Assembly (NCBI RefSeq): GCF_014645615.1
Contig: NZ_BMMB01000008.1
Span: forward strand, 62,001-126,000
Length of the DNA stretch: 64,000 bases
Direction of reading: 5' to 3'
Origin: Paenibacillus hunanensis
GTDB lineage: Bacteria; Bacillota; Bacilli; Paenibacillales; Paenibacillaceae
The notes under the pieces are model-generated. The model saw only the letters and a list, made by a program, of their open reading frames with translations, was not told the origin of the DNA and ran no database searches. Below, one piece after another: positions 17,658 to 24,585 of this stretch (the first letter of the stretch is position 1; each line of letters starts with the position of its first letter). A program made the translations under genes and the position numbers.

Positions 17658-18431
17658 ATGACGAACGAATTCAAGCCTGTTATCGTAAAACACGTTGTCA
17701 TCGGCGAAGGCGCGCCTAAAGTGTGTGTACCGCTGGTTGGCCGGACGACCGAGCAATTGCAGGAGGAAGCACGCTTTTTACAAACGGCTGATCTGGATGT
17801 AGTGGAATGGCGCGTGGACTTTTTTGAGCATGTTCATCATATTGAGCGTGTGCGTGCAGCATTACTGGAGATTCGTGCCTATCTGCCATCTGTGCCGTTA
17901 ATTTTCACCTTCCGTACGAAGCAGGAGGGCGGCGAAACGGATATGGCGATAGATGAATATGTACAGCTGAATCAATCGCTGGCTGCTTCCGGTCAGGTGG
18001 ATATGATTGATGTGGAGCTCTTTATCGGCGATGAGCATGTGCGTGCCATTGTAGACAAAGCACATCAGCATCATGTACCGGTAATTATTTCAAATCATGA
18101 TTTTGCAGCTACACCACCTAAAGAGGAGATTATTGCACGTTTACGCAAATCACAGGAGCTTGGCGGCGATCTATTAAAGCTAGCTGCGATGCCTCAATCG
18201 CCTGCGGATGTACTCGCTCTGATGGATGCGACCTATACGATGAAGGAGCAGTACGCGACACGTCCACTGATTACGATGTCGATGGCAGGTCAGGGCGTGA
18301 TCAGCCGATTGGCTGGTGAATTGTTCGGTTCCGCCCTTACATTTGGGGCAGCAAAGCGCGCATCTGCTCCCGGTCAAATTCCGGTATCCGAGCTACGCAA
18401 TGCACTGAATTTATTGCATAATCAGCTGTGA
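17658..18431 (+). CDS. aroD: Type I 3-dehydroquinate dehydratase
   Basis: Third step of the shikimate pathway: dehydration of 3-dehydroquinate to 3-dehydroshikimate by a class I aldolase-like Schiff-base mechanism. The 257-residue length is typical. DVVEWRVDFFEH is the N-terminal signature. His147 (SNHDF) and Lys174 (DLLKLAAMP) are the general base and Schiff-base lysine. PLITMSMAGQGVISRLAGELFGSALTFG closes the active site. It starts at ATG after AAAAGGAGC. It stands alone rather than in an aro operon. Confidence 0.95.
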   Translation: MTNEFKPVIVKHVVIGEGAPKVCVPLVGRTTEQLQEEARFLQTADLDVVEWRVDFFEHVHHIERVRAALLEIRAYLPSVPLIFTFRTKQEGGETDMAIDEYVQLNQSLAASGQVDMIDVELFIGDEHVRAIVDKAHQHHVPVIISNHDFAATPPKEEIIARLRKSQELGGDLLKLAAMPQSPADVLALMDATYTMKEQYATRPLITMSMAGQGVISRLAGELFGSALTFGAAKRASAPGQIPVSELRNALNLLHNQL

Positions 18432-18549
18432 TGTAGCAAGACTATGGATAGTCATATGTACCAATCAAAGCTCTCATAACAGGAATCAGAATCATTATAG
18501 TTATCCTGTGATATCATGCCTCGAATCCTCCATACTATACATGTCTTGT

Positions 18550-18585
18550 ATCCTCCACATCTGTACTGTGGAGGATTTTCCTTAT
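18550..18585 (+). terminator. Terminator of aroD
   Basis: ATCCTCCACA and TGTGGAGGAT form a perfect 10-bp stem around TCTGTAC, followed by TTTCCTTATTT. Confidence 0.88.
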
Positions 18586-18638
18586 TTCGGCATGTATAAT
18601 ACAAATAAACCAGCACGACTCTAGCTCAAATGAAGGTC

Positions 18639-18763
18639 TTAAGTCAAAGTTTCAAGTCACGCTTTTAGTTAAAACCTCAAGTTAAAATCTCGAATCAAAG
18701 TTTAAAATTAACGTCGGAACGCCTGGAATTAACATCGGAACGTCTTAAATTAACGTCATAAGG
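18639..18763. repeat. Two adjoining families of short degenerate tandem repeats
   Basis: From 18639 to about 18705, five units of 12-13 bp resemble AAGTTAAAACCTC. From 18706, two 21-bp units (AATTAACGTCGGAACGCCTGG and AATTAACATCGGAACGTCTTA) and a partial third follow without gap. The array ends about 70 bases before the SMI1/KNR4 gene. Confidence 0.7.
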
Positions 18764-18831
18764 AGATGAGATTGCTCTTATCATTCAACAAGTGTCATTC
18801 AATGGTTCCAGCTGAGAAAGGGAGGTGAATC

Positions 18832-19620
18832 ATGTATATTGTGTCTTCGCACAGACAGGTGTGTATAGTAGAAGAGCTAGACGCATGGGAGCAGCAGTAT
18901 AACGTGAATCTGCCGCAGGCGTATCGTGAATTTTTACTGGAATATGGTCAGGGAACGTATACTAATCTGTGGCATATAGAGATGCCTGATGCCGAACGGT
19001 TAAAAGAATTTGCGGAATATGGGTTATGGGAGTATGAGCAGGAGAGTTCGATTACAGCAAGTCAGCTGACTGAATGTATCGTCATCGGCAGCACAATTGA
19101 CGGGGACATGCTGGCACTACATCGTGATGTGGAAGGAGGGCTCTGGCTACCGCGTCACTCCGAGCAGATTACGGCTGTACCGTGGCAGCAGTTGCCGTGG
19201 GAGGATTTTATGAAGCAGGAGCTACGGCGATTATATGGAGACGCTTATGATCCAGCTGCTCATGAAGCCTATTTTGAGCCGTGGAATGGACGACAGCAGC
19301 ATGAATTTTTGATGCTACGTAGTGAGCGTGTCATGGAGCAGGGTGCATCTGCGATTGAATTTGCCAATACGCTAGAAGGCAAGCAGGCGTATTTGCGGGA
19401 GATTGCAGCGAAGCTTGCTGAACAGTATGTGCCTGACTTGAACATCCAGACGCTGTATGCGGGCAAATTATTTTATCGAGCGCTGGAGGGTTATGTTCGC
19501 TTTAACTATGCGTATGGAAATGAAGTTGCCTTATTTTATGAGCTATCTTCAGCTGATGCAGCAAATGGTACATTCCTAGATCAACTTCGTCAGCAGTTCC
19601 ATGCAGCAGGAATCGAATAA
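18832..19620 (+). CDS. SMI1/KNR4 (SUKH-type) family protein
   Basis: 262 residues; the first 135 match the SMI1/KNR4 domain: LDAWEQQYNVNLPQAYREFLLEYGQGTYTNLWHIEMPD, then a central GSTIDGDMLALHRD. This domain is common in immunity proteins against contact-dependent and polymorphic toxins, and also in housekeeping proteins. No toxin gene is next to it. The C-terminal half (LYGDAYDPAAHEAYFEPWN to the end) is not recognised. The start follows GGGAGGTG. It lies just upstream of the SOS-type promoter of the SWIM-to-VWA operon but ends before it. Confidence 0.75.
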   Translation: MYIVSSHRQVCIVEELDAWEQQYNVNLPQAYREFLLEYGQGTYTNLWHIEMPDAERLKEFAEYGLWEYEQESSITASQLTECIVIGSTIDGDMLALHRDVEGGLWLPRHSEQITAVPWQQLPWEDFMKQELRRLYGDAYDPAAHEAYFEPWNGRQQHEFLMLRSERVMEQGASAIEFANTLEGKQAYLREIAAKLAEQYVPDLNIQTLYAGKLFYRALEGYVRFNYAYGNEVALFYELSSADAANGTFLDQLRQQFHAAGIE

Positions 19621-19626
19621 TTAGAC

Positions 19627-19655
19627 TTTAAAAATAAGAACAAATGTTCTATAAT
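19627..19655 (+). promoter_or_regulatory. Promoter containing a LexA (SOS) box
   Basis: TTTAAA (19627-19632), a 17-nt spacer and a perfect TATAAT (19650-19655) form a promoter. Within the spacer, directly against the -10, lies GAACAAATGTTC (19638-19649). This matches the Firmicute LexA consensus GAAC-RNRY-GTTC exactly. LexA bound here would block RNA polymerase. The next annotated gene on this strand is the SWIM zinc finger gene at 19938. Confidence 0.7.
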
Positions 19656-19691
19656 GAATATATATTCCGTTGTGAATGGGCAGATACACGA

Positions 19692-19790
19692 ATGAGAAGG
19701 GGGCATCTTATCGTTTTGCTTTCTTTTGCGTCGTTTGCTTTCCATCTGTCCTATACATCTTATGCTGGATATGCCGTATGTGTCCTGTAA
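19692..19790 (+). CDS. Possible 32-residue hydrophobic peptide in the SOS leader
   Basis: An ATG at 19692 opens MRRGHLIVLLSFASFAFHLS..., a basic start followed by one likely membrane helix, ending in YAGYAVCVL. It begins about 30 bases after the predicted transcription start of the LexA-box promoter. The ribosome binding site is weak (GGGCAGAT). SOS-linked small membrane peptides are known in other bacteria, but this ORF could be chance. Confidence 0.3.
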   Translation: MRRGHLIVLLSFASFAFHLSYTSYAGYAVCVL

Positions 19791-19937
19791 CCTGTAAACC
19801 CTGTTACACATGCTGTAGTCGGATGATCATATTCTGGCCTTACACCTAATGAACAGCACGAACCTATACTTATAGCCTGATGTATGATTAATTCGTCCAC
19901 AGCCTCATCTGTATATACACAAAGGAGGCTTCATCTG

Positions 19938-21401
19938 ATGGCAATTACAATTGATGATCAATACATAGACAGTCTTGCTCCCAATGCAGCAGCGGCGAAA
20001 AATGGCCGCGGCTTACTACAAAAAAAGAAATTGGTAGCGCTCTATCGCACAGCCGATGATACGTTAATTTTTGGCGAATGTGCGGGTAGCGGAAAAAGTA
20101 ATTATCAATGCTCCGTCGATTTTATTCAGCAGGATAAGCCTGTATCTCGCTGCACCTGTCCAAGTCGTCAGTTTCCATGTAAGCATGCGCTGGCGATTAT
20201 GTATGCGTATGCGGCGGGAGAGACCTTTAATGAGGCACCGATTCCTGAGGATATCGCGAGTAAGCGTGAAAAGCTAGAAAAGCGTGAAGAGAAAAAGGAA
20301 GAACGCGAGCAATCGGCATCCACACCAGCCGAATCAGCACGTAAAAAAACCGCCAGTAAAAATGCGTTGAAAAAGAAAATTCAAGCGCAGCTGGACGGAC
20401 TCGATTTATTAGAAAAGCTAACGTTATCGCTGGTACGAAGCGGTCTGGGAACAGCAGATAAGCAGGTCATCAAAAATATTAATGATCATGTGAAGCAGAT
20501 GGGCAACTATTATTTGTCCGGTGCGCAAAATGAGCTTCGTCGTCTATCTCTACTGCTAGCAGACAAGTCCGATCCAGAACAGCGCTATACGGCTGAAGTA
20601 GAACAGCTGAGTCGTATTCAAGCCCTTGTGCAAAAGGGGCGTACTCATTTGCAAGCACGTTTAGAAGACTCGGAGCTAGCGCTCGATACCGATTCACCTA
20701 TCGAGGAATGGCTCGGACATACATGGCAGCTAGCTGAGCTGGAGCAGTATGGCTTGAAGCAGGAAGCTGCGGAGCTAGTACAGCTTGCTTTTGTAAGCTA
20801 TGAAGATGCGGGACGACAGGAGTTTGTCGATCTGGGCTACTGGATGGAGCCGGATAAGGATACGATCTGGCGTACCTTTAACTATCGCCCTTATCGTGCA
20901 GTTAAGCATTTGCGTGAAGAGGACAGCTACACCGGTAGTGTGAAAGTGAACGAATGGTATCGGTATCCAGGTGATCTGAATCCGCGTATTCGCTGGGAAG
21001 GTGAAATTCCGAGTAGTCTACATGCAGACCTGCTTGCACGCGTTCGTCAGCAGGCCAAGGGTAGCTATGCCGATGCTATCAAAACGGTAAAGAATCAATT
21101 GAAGAATCCACTCGCCGATGCACATCCTGCCATGCTGCTGCATGTGAAGTCAACGTATAAGGGAAACAATGGCGAGCTATATATTACAGATGAGCAGGAT
21201 CAGCAATTACTGCTTGGGAATGTGCAGGATCATAGCTTTCCGATACCAGGCACTACCGAGCTCTTACCTTATATTGCACAGGATGGATTGCACGATGCCG
21301 TTTGGCTAGGTGTATTCCAGCATCATGTGGATACGGGACAGCTACTCTTTCAACCCTTATCGATGATTGGCGAGCAGGAGATCATTCGCCTGCTGTACTG
21401 A
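19938..21401 (+). CDS. SWIM zinc finger protein
   Basis: 487 residues from the ATG at 19938, chosen for the ideal AAAGGAGG upstream; an earlier in-frame ATG at 19884 lacks one. The SWIM motif CxCx6CxH is intact: Cys72, Cys74, Cys81 and His83 (CTCPSRQFPCKH). A charged coiled-coil-like stretch (EKLEKREEKKEEREQ) and a lysine-rich linker follow. SWIM domains bind DNA or proteins. It is the first gene of a five-gene array with HEAT, MoxR ATPase, DUF5682 and VWA proteins. It resembles E. coli YehQ in domain and company, by memory only. Confidence 0.88.
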   Translation: MAITIDDQYIDSLAPNAAAAKNGRGLLQKKKLVALYRTADDTLIFGECAGSGKSNYQCSVDFIQQDKPVSRCTCPSRQFPCKHALAIMYAYAAGETFNEAPIPEDIASKREKLEKREEKKEEREQSASTPAESARKKTASKNALKKKIQAQLDGLDLLEKLTLSLVRSGLGTADKQVIKNINDHVKQMGNYYLSGAQNELRRLSLLLADKSDPEQRYTAEVEQLSRIQALVQKGRTHLQARLEDSELALDTDSPIEEWLGHTWQLAELEQYGLKQEAAELVQLAFVSYEDAGRQEFVDLGYWMEPDKDTIWRTFNYRPYRAVKHLREEDSYTGSVKVNEWYRYPGDLNPRIRWEGEIPSSLHADLLARVRQQAKGSYADAIKTVKNQLKNPLADAHPAMLLHVKSTYKGNNGELYITDEQDQQLLLGNVQDHSFPIPGTTELLPYIAQDGLHDAVWLGVFQHHVDTGQLLFQPLSMIGEQEIIRLLY

Positions 21402-21598
21402 ACCGTTTGGCTTGAGTAGTTGCGAAGCTGATTTTCCTATACTCGATTGTGAGCAGGAGAATTAATAGGGTTAGGCTAGAGCATGCATGACTGCATGACC
21501 GTTCCATTTTAAATTTGATCAGGCTGTTCATTGTTAACATGTTGAATACCAATATGAGTACGATACCAATGATACGGAATGCACAAGGAGGAAAGGCT

Positions 21599-23488
21599 AT
21601 GAGTACAGCATTACTTCAAGAGGTGTATCAGGAGACTCGGCGTTTATATATAGCAGGCAGCGATCTAGCAAAGGATGATTTTAGATTAAATCGCCTGCTG
21701 CCTAGATTACAGCAGTTGGGTGAACGTTCACCTGTATTTAAGCGAATCGGTGACGGGGTGGCGACATTACTGGCAGGCTCCTCTACGTCAGAAGGTGAGG
21801 ACTCCGCGACGCAATTACAGCGCCTTACCCTGCTCGTGTTATCTGTACTGCGTACACAGGGCAGTACAGCGAGCACATCGGAGCAGGCAGAGCCTCTATC
21901 GAGTGAGGATATCACACTGCGTACTCGATTGACGTATCGTCAGCTTGCTCCCGTGCAGCAGGCATTGACGACAACAGGTGGCGGTCGCTATGAAATTGTG
22001 AAGCATGCGTGGCAGGAAGGATATTTTGAGGATGTGCGCCTGTTACCGCTTGCTGTTAGTGCGCTGGCTGATCCATATTCGGATATTGCTGATCTGGCAA
22101 TGAACAGTATCGTGCCGGGTTATGGGAAGCCTGTTTTGCCGTATTTAATGGATGACTTTGATCCGCAGGGTGGCAAGCTGGAAATACGTAAAATGAAGGC
22201 GATTCAGGCGATTGCAGGTGCGGAGTATGCAGACTTTTATTTTCAAACAGCTGAAACGACCAAAGGCGATATGAAAGCTACTGCGATTGCTGGGTTGGCA
22301 GGGCTGGAGCAATATTTGCCTCATCTGCTGGAATGGAGTAAGGATAAGAAGAAGGAGGTGCGTGCTGTGGCATATAATGCACTTGCTCAGATTAGTGCGC
22401 CTGAGGCACAGGAAGTGCTTTACATCAATTTCTCAGACGCAAGTCGTGATCTGGATCTGGTTGTAGATGCGTTACTCGTAAACATGCAGCCAGAACTGGC
22501 AAAACGTCTGCATGCTGCGGCATGGGAAGCGCTGGAGGCAGTAGCATCGCACCCACCGAAAGATGAAACGGTACAGCATTACAATAATGAATTAGTAGCA
22601 CATTTCCGCGTCTGGAATCATCATGATAAAGAAGCACTGCTGGAAATGTATCGGTTTATGGTAAAGCATCCTAAGCCGTTCCAAAGTATGATGAGAGAGA
22701 ATTATCATAAAATGACCTTGCTTGAGGAGCCTGCTTCTGCGCTGGCATATGAGGGAAATAATGATGATGTAGAGTTGCTTTATCAACTGGAAAAGGTATA
22801 TCCGCATTATATTCTCCGTGTAGCTACCGCTGTATATCGTCATCGCTCACCACAGGAATTTTATAAGCATTTCAGTCAAGGGCTTGGTGCGGGTAGTCAC
22901 CGTGGAGGAAGACATGCAACGCCTAATAGCGCGCGTATCTTTGAATGGCTAGAAGATCAGTTGGTGAAGCACGAGGATAGCGAGGTTGAACTACTATACA
23001 GTGATGGCGAGACGCATCGTTATGATCTGTGGTTTCATACATTTTTACCACTGGAAGAAATGGAAGCAAAGTGGGATCCGCGCTGGTTAGACATTATGCT
23101 AGCTCATCATCAGACGGTGCTTGTCGCAGCGTTCGCAAGACCGGGCGTACAAGAGGTAGAGGAGCTGCTCAAGGCAGCACTGATTGAACGTGGTGATTTA
23201 ACTCATCGCGATGCAAGTTTATATTTTCGTGCATTGCATCGTTTAGGCATGTCCACTAATGAACTGCGGAAGCTTTTCTGGGATGTGATGGAAAGTAAAA
23301 AGGGTAGTGCAAGTAACACGGTCGATCCATTTATTATGCGTCTGATCAGTCAATTCCCAGCGGAGGATATTGAGCGTTTGGAACAGCTCATTCCAGATAG
23401 CGATGAGAAAATTAGAGGCAAATTCCGTTATACAGCAGCTTCACAGCTACGCGCAGTCATTCAACAAATGAAGGAGATGAAGGCATGA
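21599..23488 (+). CDS. HEAT-repeat-like scaffold protein
   Basis: 629 residues from the ATG at 21599, preceded by AAGGAGGAAA. The middle (residues about 140-330) is alpha-helical with HEAT-like units, for example EDVRLLPLAVSALADPYSDIADLAMNSI, KMKAIQAIAGAEYADFYFQ and SKDKKKEVRAVAYNALAQISAPEAQEVLY. The C-terminal half is helical and not recognised. No catalytic motif is seen. HEAT solenoids usually hold partner proteins. The stop overlaps the start of the ATPase gene (ATGA), so translation is coupled and a physical partnership is likely. Confidence 0.78.
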   Translation: MSTALLQEVYQETRRLYIAGSDLAKDDFRLNRLLPRLQQLGERSPVFKRIGDGVATLLAGSSTSEGEDSATQLQRLTLLVLSVLRTQGSTASTSEQAEPLSSEDITLRTRLTYRQLAPVQQALTTTGGGRYEIVKHAWQEGYFEDVRLLPLAVSALADPYSDIADLAMNSIVPGYGKPVLPYLMDDFDPQGGKLEIRKMKAIQAIAGAEYADFYFQTAETTKGDMKATAIAGLAGLEQYLPHLLEWSKDKKKEVRAVAYNALAQISAPEAQEVLYINFSDASRDLDLVVDALLVNMQPELAKRLHAAAWEALEAVASHPPKDETVQHYNNELVAHFRVWNHHDKEALLEMYRFMVKHPKPFQSMMRENYHKMTLLEEPASALAYEGNNDDVELLYQLEKVYPHYILRVATAVYRHRSPQEFYKHFSQGLGAGSHRGGRHATPNSARIFEWLEDQLVKHEDSEVELLYSDGETHRYDLWFHTFLPLEEMEAKWDPRWLDIMLAHHQTVLVAAFARPGVQEVEELLKAALIERGDLTHRDASLYFRALHRLGMSTNELRKLFWDVMESKKGSASNTVDPFIMRLISQFPAEDIERLEQLIPDSDEKIRGKFRYTAASQLRAVIQQMKEMKA

Positions 23489-24585
23489 GCAACACGGAGG
23501 CTTGGAATCAGGTACTAAGACAACCGGCAGAGCAGCTATATGCACACGAGCTAGAGGCATTGAAAAAAGCAGATAAAGGACATGTGCCACCCGGCTGGAG
23601 CATGTCGCCCCAATCCGTACTCACCTTCATTACCGGAGGAAAAGCGGGCAAGGTCGATATTACACCGAAATATATCGGGAACCGCCGTCTGGTGGAAATG
23701 GCGATTGCGACACTGGTAACGGATCGTGCGCTATTACTTATCGGCGAGCCGGGTACAGCCAAGTCATGGTTATCCGAAAATCTAACGGCTGCGATCTATG
23801 GACATTCTGGACTGGTCGTGCAGGGAACTGCGGGAACGAGTGAGGAGCATGTGCGGTATTCATGGAACTACGCGATGCTGCTGGCTAATGGCCCAACCCA
23901 GCAGGCGCTCGTGCAAAGTCCTATTATGCGTGCGATGGAGGCTGGTGGCATCGCTCGCTTTGAAGAAATTTCGCGTTGTGCGTCAGAGGTGCAGGATGCA
24001 TTAATCTCTATTTTGTCTGAAAAGACGATCTCCGTGCCGGAGCTTGGTCAGGAAATGCAGGCACGTAAAGGCTTCTCCATCATTGCAACCGCGAATACGC
24101 GCGACCGTGGTGTGAATGAGATGTCGGCGGCACTCAAGCGTCGTTTTAACATTATCGTATTGCCCGCACCGGATAGTCTGGATACTGAGGTGGAGATTGT
24201 GAAGAAGCGGGTCGCTGAGATTGCTTCTGCTTATGAGCTACAGGCAGCGGTTCCGACAGATGATGCGTTACATAAAGTCGTTACGATTTTCAGAGAGCTA
24301 CGTCAGGGCATGACGCTGGATCGCAAGGATAAAGTCAAATCGCCAGCAGGTGTGATTTCTACGGCAGAGGCGATCTCGCTTCTGACCAACAGTATGTCGC
24401 TCGCAGCGAGCTTTGGCGGTGGAGAGATGACGGATGAGGATCTGGCAGCCGGTCTACAGGGGGCAATCGTCAAGGACGATGATAAGGATCGGGTCGTATG
24501 GCAGGAATATCTGGATCATGTAATGAAAAAACGTGGTGCAGAATGGCGTGGGCTGTATCAAGCCTGCAAGGAGCTGAACGGGTGA
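23485..24585 (+). CDS. MoxR-type AAA+ ATPase
   Basis: 366 residues. The Walker A is GEPGTAKS at residues 87-94. The acidic Walker B-like ARFEEISRCASEVQDALISILSE and the sensor ATANTRDRGVNEMSAALKRRFN are characteristic of MoxR/RavA-like ATPases. Such enzymes remodel partner complexes, normally with a VWA protein. Here the VWA gene is two genes downstream. The start overlaps the HEAT gene by ATGA and its TGA overlaps the GTG start of the DUF5682 gene, so the three are tightly coupled. Confidence 0.92.
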   Translation: MSNTEAWNQVLRQPAEQLYAHELEALKKADKGHVPPGWSMSPQSVLTFITGGKAGKVDITPKYIGNRRLVEMAIATLVTDRALLLIGEPGTAKSWLSENLTAAIYGHSGLVVQGTAGTSEEHVRYSWNYAMLLANGPTQQALVQSPIMRAMEAGGIARFEEISRCASEVQDALISILSEKTISVPELGQEMQARKGFSIIATANTRDRGVNEMSAALKRRFNIIVLPAPDSLDTEVEIVKKRVAEIASAYELQAAVPTDDALHKVVTIFRELRQGMTLDRKDKVKSPAGVISTAEAISLLTNSMSLAASFGGGEMTDEDLAAGLQGAIVKDDDKDRVVWQEYLDHVMKKRGAEWRGLYQACKELNG

